64,000 bases of DNA from Streptomyces fagopyri (GTDB lineage Bacteria; Actinomycetota; Actinomycetes; Streptomycetales; Streptomycetaceae). Made by a program: the position numbers and the translations under genes. Each line of letters opens with the position of its first letter. Positions within the stretch are counted from its first letter, which is position 1. The notes beneath the pieces are model-generated. The model was not told where the DNA came from and ran no database searches. It saw nothing but the letters and a program-made list of their open reading frames with translations. The stretch lies in the NCBI RefSeq assembly GCF_009498275.1, contig NZ_CP045643.1:3100001-3164000 (forward strand), given 5' to 3'. This document shows, piece after piece, positions 49,807 through 59,190 of the stretch.

Positions 49807-51588
49807 TTACTTCACGCCGAGGTTGACGAAGTCGTACTGACCGCTGTAGCCGTCGGTCGTGTAGACGTTGGTCAGCCGCGTCGAGCGCCAGTTGATGAAC
49901 TTCTCGAAGACGAAGGGCAGGTAGTAGCCGCCCTCCATGACCTTGTGGTTGATCTCGGTCGAGATCGACACCTTCTTGGCGGCGTCCAGTTCCTTGACGT
50001 AGCTGTCGAAGAGACCGTTGATCGTCTTGTCGTCGATCATGCCGAAGTTGTTGTTACCGCTGTCGAGGATGTACTTGCCGTCCCACAGCGGGAGACCGAA
50101 GCCCTGGACGGTCGGGAAGTCCGGACCCCAGCCCATGATGATGATGCCGAAGCCCTTCTTCTTCACGTTCGAAGGGCTGCCGATGATGCCGGCGGTCTGC
50201 GCACCGTCGTACTGCTCGATGTCGACGGTGATGCCGACCTTCTTCAGCGACGCCTGGAGCGACTCGGCGGTGGCCACCTCGACCGGCTTGTTGTTGCGGA
50301 CCGCGATGGTGGTCTTGAAGCCGGTCGGCTTGCCGCAGGCCTTGAGCTCTTCCTTGGCCTTGGCGATGTTGGCGGCGCCGTCGTTCGCGGCGGTGCCGTA
50401 CGGGTCGTACTTCTGGCCCTCGGCGCCCGGGACGGACGGCGGGAGCATGTTGGTGCCGATGTCGCCACCGGCGATCGGGCCACCACGCGCGGTCTGCAGC
50501 GACTTGTGGTCGGCACCGTAGATCACGGCCTTGCGGCAGTGCTCGTTGTCGAACGGCGCCACCGTCTTCGGCATGACCGCGTAGCGGACGTAGCCGGAGA
50601 CCGGGTTGTCCAGGTTGCCCTTGTGCTGCTTCAGGGCGATGGTGCGGCCCTGCGGGGACATACCGGTCTGGCCGATGTCCAGGTCGTAGTCGCCGTTGAT
50701 CAGGCGCTGGTCCATGTCATTGGCGTTGGTGAAGAAGTTGACCGTGATCTGGTCCGGGAGCGCCTTGCGGATCGGGTCCGAGGACTGCTTCCAGTTGGTG
50801 TTGCGCTCCAGCACGATCGCCTTGTTCGGCGTGTACGACTTGAACTTGTACGGGCCGGACGAGAAGGGGTGCAGACCGTACTTGGACTTGGTGTCCATGT
50901 CCGCGCGGATCGGGGAGGCCGAGGTCAGCGCGAGCATCTCCTCGAAGTCCGAGTTCGCCGCGGGCAGGTGGAAGACGATCGTCTTGTCGTCGGGCGTCGA
51001 GATCGCCTTCAGACCCAGGTGGTCGGCGGACTTGTCCTTGTACGGACCCGCGTAGGCGCCCTTCGGGTCCAGGACGTCCTTCAGGTACACCGGACCGCCG
51101 GACAGCACGTCCTGCGCCCAGACGCGCTCGATGCCGTACTTGACGTCCTTGGAGGTGATCGGCTTGCCGTCCTCCCAGCTGACGCCGTCACGCAGCGTGT
51201 ACGTGTAGGTCTTGCCGTCGTCGGTGACCTTCGCGGTGCTCGTCGCGAGGTCCGGCGTGACCTTGGCGCCCTCGGCGCCCGGCTGGGTCTGGTTGGTGAC
51301 GAGCTGACGGCTGTAGTACCGCATGAAGTTCCAGGCGAAGCCGTAGTAGCCACGCGTGGTGTCCCACGAGTCGGCGTCCTGGGCACCGGCGAACTTCAGC
51401 GTGCCGCCCTTCTTGGCCGAGGCGTTGGCGACCTTGTTGTTGCCGGCGTTGAAGCCGGCAGCGCCCTGCTTGTCGCCGCTCTTGTCATCGCCGCTGCCGC
51501 CGCACGCAGCCGTGGTCAGCAGCGCGGCAACCACCGCGACAGCGGCAGCAGCCTGCTTGCGCCGCCCTGTGGTGCGTTGGGTAGTCAC
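49807..51588 (-). CDS. Oligopeptide ABC transporter substrate-binding lipoprotein (SBP_bac_5)
   Basis: Extracellular peptide-binding lipoprotein of 593 residues. The signal VTTQRTTGRRKQAAAAVAV ends in lipobox TTAAC (Cys near 29), giving a lipid anchor. The mature protein shows the family-5 pattern: GGTLKFAGAQDADSWDTTRG, YTYTLRDGVSWEDGKPITS near 140 and FSSGPYKFKSYTPNKAIVLE. GTG 51588 follows GGAGGATCC. The relationship to BldK-type morphogenetic peptide permeases is at family level only; the ligand is unknown. Confidence 0.93.
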   Translation of the reverse strand: MTTQRTTGRRKQAAAAVAVVAALLTTAACGGSGDDKSGDKQGAAGFNAGNNKVANASAKKGGTLKFAGAQDADSWDTTRGYYGFAWNFMRYYSRQLVTNQTQPGAEGAKVTPDLATSTAKVTDDGKTYTYTLRDGVSWEDGKPITSKDVKYGIERVWAQDVLSGGPVYLKDVLDPKGAYAGPYKDKSADHLGLKAISTPDDKTIVFHLPAANSDFEEMLALTSASPIRADMDTKSKYGLHPFSSGPYKFKSYTPNKAIVLERNTNWKQSSDPIRKALPDQITVNFFTNANDMDQRLINGDYDLDIGQTGMSPQGRTIALKQHKGNLDNPVSGYVRYAVMPKTVAPFDNEHCRKAVIYGADHKSLQTARGGPIAGGDIGTNMLPPSVPGAEGQKYDPYGTAANDGAANIAKAKEELKACGKPTGFKTTIAVRNNKPVEVATAESLQASLKKVGITVDIEQYDGAQTAGIIGSPSNVKKKGFGIIIMGWGPDFPTVQGFGLPLWDGKYILDSGNNNFGMIDDKTINGLFDSYVKELDAAKKVSISTEINHKVMEGGYYLPFVFEKFINWRSTRLTNVYTTDGYSGQYDFVNLGVK

Positions 51589-51654
51589 GATCTCGGATCC
51601 TCCGTGTATGTATCGGCCCATGGTGAAGCCAAGGGCCCAAGGGGGTACGGCAGT

Positions 51655-52668
51655 TCAGCGAGAACCCTTCGGGTCGAGCGCATCGCGTACGCCGTCGCCG
51701 AAGAGGTTGAAGGAAAGCACGGTGATGAAGATCGCTACACCGGGAATCACCATGTACATGGGGTCCGAGTCGTAGTAATCGATCGCGGAGGAGAGCATCT
51801 GTCCCCAGGACGCGGTGGGCGGCTTGACGCCCACACCCAGGAAGCTCAGCGCTGCTTCCGTGAGGATGTTGGTCGGGATCATCATCGTCGTGTACACGAT
51901 GATGGGCGCGACGAGGTTCGGCAGCAGTTCCTTGAACAGGATGTAGAACCGGCCCGCCCCCAGACTGCGGGCGGCCTCCACGTACTCGCGCTCGCGCAGC
52001 GAGAGCGTCTGGCCGCGCACCACACGTCCGACATAGGGCCAGCCGAAGAAGCCGATCACCAGGATCATGACGAGCAGGCGCACGCCCGTGCCCGACAGAC
52101 CCAGCATCTCGTTGGGCATGACCGAGACCAGGGCGATGATGAACAGCAGCTGCGGGAAGGCCAGCAGGCCGTCCATGACCCGGCTGATGAGGGCGTCGGC
52201 CCAGCCTCCGAAGTAGCCGGCGAGCACACCCAGAACGGTGCCCAGCACGACGGCTACGAGAGCCGACAGGAAGCCGACCAGGAGCGAGATCCGCGCGCCG
52301 TAGATGATCCGGGCGAAGATGTCGCGGCCGCTGACCGGCTCGACACCGAGCAGGTGGCCCCCGCTGATACCGCCCCAGGACCCCGTGGGGGTCGAGAAGA
52401 GCGGGTCGATGAGGTTCTCGTGGTGCGTCTCGGGATCCTGGCCGACCAGGTTGGTAATCACGGGTGCCAGCAGCGCGATCGCGATGAGTACGAGCACGAC
52501 GATGCCACCCGTGAGGGCGAGTTTGTCCCGCTTGAGGCGCTCCCAGGCGATCCGCCCGAGGGACCGCCCCTGTACCGCCGCCTTGGCCTCGGCAGCGCTG
52601 GCAGCCGCCGCTTCCTCGGTCGCGCTCGGAGCCGCTTCCGCGGTCGGCTCGTGCAATGGTGCCGTCAT
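51655..52668 (-). CDS. Oligopeptide ABC transporter permease (OppC/DppC-like)
   Basis: First gene of the transporter operon; permease of about 337 residues. An Ala/Glu-rich cytoplasmic tail (about 1-35) precedes six helices; the OppC-type N-terminal motif (WERLKRDKLALTGGIVVLVL) and the EAA loop REYVEAARSLGAGRFYILF (near 230) are clear. ATG 52668 has GAGAGGGG about 11 bases upstream. The order permease-binding protein-permease-ATPase-ATPase differs from the classical oppABCDF order. Confidence 0.92.
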   Translation of the reverse strand: MTAPLHEPTAEAAPSATEEAAAASAAEAKAAVQGRSLGRIAWERLKRDKLALTGGIVVLVLIAIALLAPVITNLVGQDPETHHENLIDPLFSTPTGSWGGISGGHLLGVEPVSGRDIFARIIYGARISLLVGFLSALVAVVLGTVLGVLAGYFGGWADALISRVMDGLLAFPQLLFIIALVSVMPNEMLGLSGTGVRLLVMILVIGFFGWPYVGRVVRGQTLSLREREYVEAARSLGAGRFYILFKELLPNLVAPIIVYTTMMIPTNILTEAALSFLGVGVKPPTASWGQMLSSAIDYYDSDPMYMVIPGVAIFITVLSFNLFGDGVRDALDPKGSR

Positions 52669-52848
52669 CGTGGCAGGGACCCCTCTCAACCGGCGGTAGC
52701 CGGCCCACACGTGCCGCTGTGGCGGCATGATCAGTCCGTCGTACACGGGAGTTAAACCCCCTTGGAGCGGGAGTCTTCAACGCACCGGCGATCTGTAGCC
52801 AGACCTGACGGTGAATGGATGCCTAAACGTGATGCCATTCGAGGTGTT

Positions 52849-52873
52849 CCGTTATCCGGACGGTGGGTAACGG
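52849..52873 (-). promoter_or_regulatory. Candidate operator upstream of the opp operon
   Basis: A 9-bp inverted repeat with one G-T pair (ccgttatcc / gggtaacgg) and a 7-bp centre, about 180 bp upstream of the first opp gene. The rest of the gap 52669-53014 shows no gene and no clear -35/-10 pair. Confidence 0.35.
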
Positions 52874-53014
52874 GTGTCGGACACGGGGCAGTTGGTGCGG
52901 TCACGGCGGATAAGGGCACTAACCGGACGATCCCTTGCCATCTACGCGCGAAGAAATGCGCGGCCCCGGGTGAAGGACCCGTGACGGCCCTTCACCGTTC
53001 GTTCAGCGACGGCC

Positions 53015-53815
53015 TCAGTAGACACCGCGCGCCGGCGGGTACCCGTACCCGCCCGCCACCGGCGCCTGCGCCGGGGCCGCGTGGGCCTCGCGGTCGTAGA
53101 ACGGGCGCGCGTTGGCGCGCAGCCACATCGCCACCGGGTCGTACTCGTCGGACATCGCGACGGTGGACACGGGCAGGCCGTCCGGGACCGCGCCGATCGA
53201 CTGCTGCATCATCGCCCGCACCGAGTCGACGGCGGGCGGCGAGGTGTCGTACACGTCGAGCCCGATGGCCAGATAAGGCGCCCCGAGCGTGGGCTGCACC
53301 CAGGTGCGCCGCAGCGAACGGACGGCGGGGGTGCGGTGCGCGTTCTGCGTGAGCAGGGCGTAGAACTGCGGGATCTCGATGCCGGGTTCGGACAGCCTGA
53401 GCGGGCCGGCGGGCTGACGCTCCAGGCCGGCGGCGATCCGGCGCAGGTCCAGCCAGGGGATGCCGAGCCCGCCGCCCGGGGCGTGCGGGTTGAGCCAGAG
53501 TCCGAAGTGGTCGGGGTAGAGGGTGCGGGCCACGTCGAGGCCGTCGACGACCTCGTACGACCTGTTCCAGCCACTGGCCGAGAGCTCCTGGGCGGAGGTG
53601 ACGCACGGCGCGTAGCCGAAACCGCCCACCTCCATGTTTCCGTACTGGGCGTCCGGGGAGCCGCCCTGGCCGTGCCAGAGCAGCATCCACACCTGGCCGG
53701 ACGACGGGGTCGCGAGCGCGCGAAGGAGCGCCTCGTAGGCGTCGTAACGCCCGGGCGTCACCTGGCGCAGCATGTGCTCGACCTGTCCGGCCGCGGCCGT
53801 GCCCGACGCACTCAC
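53015..53815 (-). CDS. SseB family protein, paralogue 1
   Basis: Protein of about 266 residues of the enhanced-serine-sensitivity SseB type. The N-terminal half (VEHMLRQVTPGRYDAYEALL ... VWMLLWHGQGG) and the C-terminal WLRANARPFYDRE block are recognisable. The C-terminal segment VAMWLRANARPFY is shared with the next gene upstream (MRVNVRPFY), marking the two as paralogues. A flexible Pro/Gly/Tyr tail ends it. GTG 53815 has AAGGGG nine bases upstream; TTG 53821 is an alternative. The function of SseB proteins in actinobacteria is unknown. Confidence 0.8.
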   Translation of the reverse strand: MSASGTAAAGQVEHMLRQVTPGRYDAYEALLRALATPSSGQVWMLLWHGQGGSPDAQYGNMEVGGFGYAPCVTSAQELSASGWNRSYEVVDGLDVARTLYPDHFGLWLNPHAPGGGLGIPWLDLRRIAAGLERQPAGPLRLSEPGIEIPQFYALLTQNAHRTPAVRSLRRTWVQPTLGAPYLAIGLDVYDTSPPAVDSVRAMMQQSIGAVPDGLPVSTVAMSDEYDPVAMWLRANARPFYDREAHAAPAQAPVAGGYGYPPARGVY

Positions 53816-53984
53816 CCTCAATCGCCCCTTCGCGAAGAAATCACGATGAACTCACCCATTACGCCAGCGACACCGGTGGCCCGGGTGCGTCGACACCTCG
53901 ACCACACCCCGACCGAGCCATGAAACCAGCTTAAGCGGCGATCCTGACAGCGACTTGACGCATGGCGCGGGAGGGGCCACCGCG

Positions 53985-54767
53985 TCAGTAGCCCTGCCGG
54001 TAGAACGGGCGCACGTTCACGCGCATCCACTCCCCCACCGGGTCCTGCGCGACGTCCAGGAACACCATGTTCACCGGCCGGTCCACCGGCACCCGGCCGA
54101 GGGCCCGGCCCAGCGCGTCCAGCGGAGGCGCCGTGGCGTCGCCCTCCCAGCCCGCCAGTTCGACCCCGATGAACATCACGGGGTCGTCGCCCTCGATGCT
54201 GGCCAGGCAGCGGCGCGCGGTCAGCACCACACCGGTCGCCGCGAACTCGCCCGAGGCCGCGGCCAGGAAGTCCACCGGCTCGTCCTGCCAGTCGGGTTCG
54301 AAGAGTTTCACCCGGCCGCCGCTCGCGGGACCGTCCAGCGGGGTGCGTCCGGCACGGCACAGCTCGGCGACCGCGAGGGGCGGCAGCGGTACGCCCACCA
54401 CACCGCCCGGGTTGATCGCGACGCCGACCTGCGGGGGCAGCCCGCGCGCGAACTCGACGGCGGGCGCGATGGTGAACGACAGATGGCTCCCGACGACCTG
54501 GCGGAACTGCTCCTCGGAGCTGAAGACCGGTACGTACGCCTGGCCGTCGATCTCCAGGGTGGGCAGGTCGAGGGGGCCCGCGTGCGGTCCGCCGCCGTTG
54601 GGCAGCGGCACCCAGACGAAGCTGCGGCCGAGGACCTCGACGATGCGGCCGCCCGCCGAGGGCACTCCGAGCGACGCGGAGAGCACCTCCTCCAGTTCGT
54701 TGCCCGGCCAGCCGCCGTGCGGGTGGGGGTGCGGGTGCGCTGGTGCCGGGAAGTCGGGGAAGTCCAT
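53985..54767 (-). CDS. SseB family protein, paralogue 2
   Basis: Protein of 260 residues with a His/Pro-rich N-terminus (APAHPHPHPHGGW), an SseB N-terminal domain (SFVWVPLPNGGG, YVPVFSSEEQFRQVVGSHLS) and an SseB C-terminal domain ending GEWMRVNVRPFYRQGY. The His-rich segment could bind metal, but this is inference. It lies 170 bp upstream of its paralogue on the same strand. SseB in E. coli was named for a serine-sensitivity phenotype; glycine and serine genes lie about 2 kb away. Confidence 0.83.
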   Translation of the reverse strand: MDFPDFPAPAHPHPHPHGGWPGNELEEVLSASLGVPSAGGRIVEVLGRSFVWVPLPNGGGPHAGPLDLPTLEIDGQAYVPVFSSEEQFRQVVGSHLSFTIAPAVEFARGLPPQVGVAINPGGVVGVPLPPLAVAELCRAGRTPLDGPASGGRVKLFEPDWQDEPVDFLAAASGEFAATGVVLTARRCLASIEGDDPVMFIGVELAGWEGDATAPPLDALGRALGRVPVDRPVNMVFLDVAQDPVGEWMRVNVRPFYRQGY

Positions 54768-55043
54768 CTGTCTACCGCCTGCTGTGAACCGCTGATCCGG
54801 TGTTCCGGTGTCCTGGTGTGCTGTTCTGGTCTGCTGCTCGGGTGCTCCGCTGTGGTGCTCCGGCTGGAAAGGTTAGTGGGCGCCTACGACCCTCTCGTAC
54901 GACGATGTCCCGTTCTCCGGTACGAGCTCGCGTACGGCCTTCGTCCGACCGGCTCCGCGCTCCCGTGCGACGGGCTCCGGCACGACGGGTTCCCGTGCGG
55001 CGCGTGCCCCGGTGACCGGCCCCGCACCCTCCCAGCCGTCGGA

Positions 55044-55712
55044 TCAGCCGTCGAAGTCGATCCGGCGCAGCACGTCCGCGGCGGTGCGGTCGAGGAGCAC
55101 CGCCGAGCCGCAGCCCTCCGGCAGTTCGCCCCGCTCGACGGAGCGCAGCAGCCGGCTCAGCGCGCCCCGGTGCCGCGCGAACGCGTACCGCGAGACGCCC
55201 CTGCCGCGCTCACGCTGACCCTCCAGCGCCGTGCCCGCGGTGACGTCGAGGAGCAGGAGGTGGAGTGTGCCGCCGCGGCGGCGGGCCTCCCGGGCGAGCC
55301 AGCGGCGCACCCACGCCTGGGTACCGCAGTCGTGGACGACGACGCCGGCGCCGGAGCGCAGCGTGCGGCGCAGGCCCGCGTAGTGCGCGAGGCGGACGAG
55401 GGGGCGGTAGACCGCGTACGGGAGCCGGCGCGCCAGCCGGCCGTCCCAGCGGTCGCGGGTGTCCTGGGAGTCCACGCGCCGGCCGGCGACCGCGCGGCGC
55501 ATCAGGGTCGACTTGCCGCTGCCCGGCAGTCCGGTGACCACCACGAGGTCCGCCGTGCCGAAGTACAGACCGTGCGGGCTGTGTCCCGCGCGCTCCCTGA
55601 GGTCGCGCACGACGGCCGCCGGAAGCGTGCCGCACCCCTCCCGGACCGGGGTACTCGGCTGCTGCGGCAGCGCGAGGGCCGAGGTCGTCGCGTACGCCCT
55701 GGTCCTGTTCAC
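55044..55712 (-). CDS. P-loop NTPase / zeta-toxin or polynucleotide-kinase-like protein
   Basis: Protein of 222 residues with Walker A GLPGSGKSTLMRR (near 61-73) and a downstream Arg-rich lid; AAA_33-type small-molecule or nucleic-acid kinase fold. Very Arg/Ala-rich (RRWLAREARRRGG). The family includes tRNA/phosphotransferase-type and zeta-toxin-like kinases; without a partner antitoxin nearby I cannot choose. GTG 55712 follows GGGGAGG at ten bases. It is divergent from the glycine riboswitch/gcvT unit. Confidence 0.75.
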   Translation of the reverse strand: MNRTRAYATTSALALPQQPSTPVREGCGTLPAAVVRDLRERAGHSPHGLYFGTADLVVVTGLPGSGKSTLMRRAVAGRRVDSQDTRDRWDGRLARRLPYAVYRPLVRLAHYAGLRRTLRSGAGVVVHDCGTQAWVRRWLAREARRRGGTLHLLLLDVTAGTALEGQRERGRGVSRYAFARHRGALSRLLRSVERGELPEGCGSAVLLDRTAADVLRRIDFDG

Positions 55713-55892
55713 CGTGATCGTCCTCCCCTTGGGTCTGGAGTCCCATCCCCGTCGAGTGTAAAGAGAAGGTAATGCGCGGCGCTTCCTGTTTCCGTGTTCG
55801 GACTGCCACAGCCCGGTTACAGATGCGGACTGCCGTCATCGGACGGCGCGTGCAATGATGTGCCCGCCAACTGCATACCGGCCGCTTGAATC

Positions 55893-56127
55893 CGCGCGGG
55901 AGAGTTCCCAGTGACGTGCACGCATCCGTGTGACGTACGTTCTGCTGGGACGCCGAAGGAGCAAGTCCCTCCCTTGAATCTCTCAGGCCCCGTTACCGCG
56001 CGGGCGAGGCACATCTGAAAAGCGGGCCGCTCACCGGTGGCTCCACCCAAGGTGCAAGTCATGACCTCCGTTCGCGGGGTCGTGATGAACCTCTCAGGTT
56101 CCGATGACAGATGGGGAGGAACGACCT
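55893..56127 (+). promoter_or_regulatory. Glycine riboswitch (probably tandem aptamers)
   Basis: Leader of gcvT with glycine-aptamer hallmarks. Module 1 has gggagag (55898-55904), ccgaaggagcaag (55953-55965) and ctctcagg (55980-55987). Module 2 has cccaaggtgcaag (56046-56058), ctctcagg (56091-56098) and gatgacagatgggga (56103-56117). This fits the tandem glycine riboswitch that controls glycine-cleavage genes; high glycine would switch on the downstream operon. Confidence 0.88.
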
Positions 56128-56154
56128 CGCCGTCATGCCTTGGGAGCCCCACCG

Positions 56155-57273
56155 ATGAGCAGTAACGCACCCCGTCGTACCGCGCTCGATGCCCTGCATC
56201 GCTCGCTGGGCGCGACGATGACCGACTTCGCGGGCTGGGACATGCCCCTGCGGTACGGCTCCGAGCGCGACGAGCACGTCGCCGTCCGCACCCGGGCCGG
56301 TCTCTTCGACCTCTCGCACATGGGCGAGATCACGGTCACCGGCCCGCAGGCGGCCGCGCTCCTGAACCACGCGCTGGTCGGCAACATCGCCTCCGTCGGC
56401 GTGGGCCGTGCCCGCTACACCATGATCTGCCGTGCGGACGGCGGCATCCTCGACGACCTGATCGTGTACCGGCTGGCCGAGACCGAGTACATGGTCGTCG
56501 CCAACGCCTCCAACGCCGAGGTCGTCCTCGGCGCGCTGACCGAGCGCGCCGGCGGTTTCGACGCCGAGGTCCGCGACGACCGGGACGCGTACGCGCTGCT
56601 CGCCGTGCAGGGCCCCGAGTCCCCCGGCATCCTCAAGTCGCTCACCGACGCCGACCTCGACGGCCTGAAGTACTACGCCGGTCTGCCCGGCACGGTCGCG
56701 GGCGTCCCGGCGCTGATCGCGCGCACCGGCTACACGGGCGAGGACGGTTTCGAGCTCTTCGTGGCCCCGTCCGACGCCGAGAAGCTGTGGCAGGCGCTGA
56801 CCGAGGCGGGCGCGCCGGCCGGGCTGGTCCCGTGCGGTCTGTCCTGCCGCGACACACTGCGCCTGGAGGCGGGCATGCCGCTGTACGGGCACGAGCTGAC
56901 CACCTCGCTCACCCCCTTCGACGCGGGGCTCGGGCGCGTCGTGAAGTTCGAGAAGGAGGGCGACTTCGTGGGCCGCGAGGCCCTGGAGGCCGCCGCCGAA
57001 CGCGCCGCCGCGAACCCCCCGCGGGTGCTCGTCGGGCTCGTCGCCGAGGGCCGCCGGGTGCCGCGCGCCGGGTTCGCCGTGGTCACGGGCGGCACGGTCG
57101 TCGGCGAGGTCACCTCCGGCGCTCCCTCCCCGACGCTGGGCCGGCCGATCGCGATGGCCTACGTCGACGCCGCGCACGCCGCACCGGGCACCCCCGGGGT
57201 CGGCGTGGACATCCGGGGCAGTCACGAACCGTACGAGGTCGTGGCGCTGCCGTTCTACAAGCGCCAGAAGTAG
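56155..57273 (+). CDS. gcvT: Aminomethyltransferase, glycine cleavage T protein
   Basis: Transfers the methylene group from lipoyl-bound aminomethyl (on GcvH) to tetrahydrofolate, releasing ammonia. The 372 residues show FDLSHMGEI, the RYTMICRADGGILDDLIVYR folate-site region and the GYTGEDGFELFV motif. GTG/ATG choice: ATG 56155 (MSSNAPRRTALDALH) has GGGAG nine bases upstream; an in-frame ATG 56104 lies within the riboswitch end and is rejected. First gene of the riboswitch-controlled unit gcvT-gcvH-glyA-sdaA. gcvP is not here. Confidence 0.96.
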   Translation: MSSNAPRRTALDALHRSLGATMTDFAGWDMPLRYGSERDEHVAVRTRAGLFDLSHMGEITVTGPQAAALLNHALVGNIASVGVGRARYTMICRADGGILDDLIVYRLAETEYMVVANASNAEVVLGALTERAGGFDAEVRDDRDAYALLAVQGPESPGILKSLTDADLDGLKYYAGLPGTVAGVPALIARTGYTGEDGFELFVAPSDAEKLWQALTEAGAPAGLVPCGLSCRDTLRLEAGMPLYGHELTTSLTPFDAGLGRVVKFEKEGDFVGREALEAAAERAAANPPRVLVGLVAEGRRVPRAGFAVVTGGTVVGEVTSGAPSPTLGRPIAMAYVDAAHAAPGTPGVGVDIRGSHEPYEVVALPFYKRQK

Positions 57274-57438
57274 GTCCACCGGGGCTCGGGCGCGTCGACG
57301 TGACGTACCCCGTCGCGCCCTGTCCCCTTTCCGTTGTCCGTCCCTGCCCTTCCCTCGTCCTTCCCTTGTCCCAGGACACCCGACACCCCGTCCGTACCCG
57401 TGCATCAGCACTCCCCCGCGTACAGGAGAATTCAGGCC

Positions 57439-57816
57439 ATGAGCAACCCCCAGCAGCTGCGCTACAGCAAGGAGCACGAGTGGCTGTCGGTCGCCGAGGA
57501 CGGCGTCTCGACGGTCGGCATCACCGAGTTCGCGGCCAACGCGCTCGGCGATGTCGTCTACGCCCAGCTTCCGGAGGTCGGTGACACGGTGACCGCGGGC
57601 GAGTCCTGCGGCGAGCTGGAGTCGACCAAGTCGGTCAGTGACCTGTACGCGCCGGTCACCGGCGAGATCGTGGAGGCCAACCAGGACGTGGTGGACGACC
57701 CGTCGCTGGTGAACTCCGCCCCCTTCGAGGGCGGCTGGCTGTTCAAGGTACGCGTCACGGGCGAGCCGGACGACCTGATGTCCGCCGACGAGTACACCGC
57801 CTTCACCGCCGGCTGA
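57439..57816 (+). CDS. gcvH: Glycine cleavage system H protein
   Basis: Lipoyl carrier of the glycine cleavage complex, 125 residues. The lipoyl Lys is in the sequence [20 protein letters not shown] (near 64). The flanking beta-sandwich pattern is complete: [10 protein letters not shown] ... [20 protein letters not shown]. It lies 165 bp after gcvT and 11 bp before glyA. Needs lipoylation and a GcvP enzyme encoded elsewhere. Confidence 0.96.
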   Translation: MSNPQQLRYSKEHEWLSVAEDGVSTVGITEFAANALGDVVYAQLPEVGDTVTAGESCGELESTKSVSDLYAPVTGEIVEANQDVVDDPSLVNSAPFEGGWLFKVRVTGEPDDLMSADEYTAFTAG

Positions 57817-57827
57817 GGAGTCACCGC

Positions 57828-59090
57828 ATGTCGCTTCTGAACACGCCCCTTCACGAGCTGGACCCGGACGTCGCGGCCGCCGTCGACGCCGAGCTGCACC
57901 GCCAGCAGTCCACCCTGGAGATGATCGCCTCGGAGAACTTCGCTCCGGTCGCGGTCATGGAGGCCCAGGGCTCGGTCCTGACCAACAAGTACGCCGAGGG
58001 CTACCCGGGCCGCCGCTACTACGGCGGCTGCGAGCACGTCGACGTCGTCGAGCAGATCGCCATCGACCGCGTCAAGGCGCTGTTCGGCGCCGAGCACGCG
58101 AACGTGCAGCCGCACTCGGGCGCCCAGGCCAACGCGGCCGCGATGTTCGCGCTGCTCAAGCCGGGCGACACGATCATGGGCCTGAACCTCGCGCACGGCG
58201 GGCACCTGACCCACGGCATGAAGATCAACTTTTCCGGCAAGCTCTACAACGTGGTCGCGTACCACGTGGACGAGGAGTCGGGTCAGGTCGACATGGCCGA
58301 GGTCGAGCGCCTCGCCAAGGAGTCCAGGCCGAAGCTGATCGTCGCCGGCTGGTCCGCCTACCCCCGGCAGCTCGACTTCGCCGCCTTCCGCCGGATCGCG
58401 GACGAGGTCGGCGCGTACCTGATGGTCGACATGGCGCACTTCGCCGGCCTGGTCGCCGCGGGGCTGCACCCGAACCCGGTGCCGCACGCCCACGTCGTCA
58501 CCACGACCACCCACAAGACGCTGGGCGGCCCGCGCGGTGGCGTGATCCTCTCCACCGCCGAACTGGCCAAGAAGATCAACTCCGCGGTCTTCCCCGGCCA
58601 GCAGGGCGGTCCCCTGGAGCACGTGATCGCCGCGAAGGCCGTCTCCTTCAAGGTCGCCGCCACCGACGACTTCAAGGAGCGCCAGCAGCGCACGCTCGAC
58701 GGCGCGCGGATCCTCGCCGAGCGCCTGGTGCGGGCCGACGTCACCGAGCACGGTGTCTCGGTCCTGTCGGGCGGCACGGAGGTGCACCTGGTCCTGGTCG
58801 ACCTGCGCAACTCCGAGCTGGACGGACAGCAGGCCGAGGACCGGCTGCACGAGGTCGGCATCACGGTCAACCGGAACGCGATCCCGAATGACCCGCGACC
58901 CCCGATGGTGACCTCGGGACTGCGCATCGGCACGCCCGCCCTCGCCACCCGCGGCTTCCAGGCCGAGGACTTCACCGAGGTCGCGGACATCATCGCCGAG
59001 ACGCTGAAGCCGTCCTACGACGCGGACGCCCTCAAGGCCCGGGTGTCCGCTCTGGCCGACAAGCACCCGCTGTACCCCGGCCTGAAGTAG
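57828..59090 (+). CDS. glyA: Serine hydroxymethyltransferase
   Basis: PLP enzyme of 420 residues interconverting glycine plus methylene-tetrahydrofolate and serine. The PLP Lys is in [14 protein letters not shown] (near 229); other motifs are [23 protein letters not shown] and [19 protein letters not shown]. Eleven bp separate it from gcvH, so the methylene group produced by GcvT/H can be used at once to make serine from a second glycine. All key residues appear intact. Confidence 0.96.
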   Translation: MSLLNTPLHELDPDVAAAVDAELHRQQSTLEMIASENFAPVAVMEAQGSVLTNKYAEGYPGRRYYGGCEHVDVVEQIAIDRVKALFGAEHANVQPHSGAQANAAAMFALLKPGDTIMGLNLAHGGHLTHGMKINFSGKLYNVVAYHVDEESGQVDMAEVERLAKESRPKLIVAGWSAYPRQLDFAAFRRIADEVGAYLMVDMAHFAGLVAAGLHPNPVPHAHVVTTTTHKTLGGPRGGVILSTAELAKKINSAVFPGQQGGPLEHVIAAKAVSFKVAATDDFKERQQRTLDGARILAERLVRADVTEHGVSVLSGGTEVHLVLVDLRNSELDGQQAEDRLHEVGITVNRNAIPNDPRPPMVTSGLRIGTPALATRGFQAEDFTEVADIIAETLKPSYDADALKARVSALADKHPLYPGLK

Positions 59091-59190
59091 TTCGCGCGGA
59101 ACGTACGATTCTTCGGGGCGCCGCGCACACTGGAAGCACAGCTGTGTGCGGCGCCCACCCCATGCACCACCCCGCTTGCTAGGAGTTCCC

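Noticed and set aside
48946..52755. 1269-codon plus-strand frame over the opp operon
   Set aside because: Antisense to four well-defined transporter genes; no recognisable domain.
55850..56160. Small minus-strand frame over the riboswitch
   Set aside because: The region is structured RNA leader with glycine-aptamer motifs; the frame has no ribosome-binding site or coding character.
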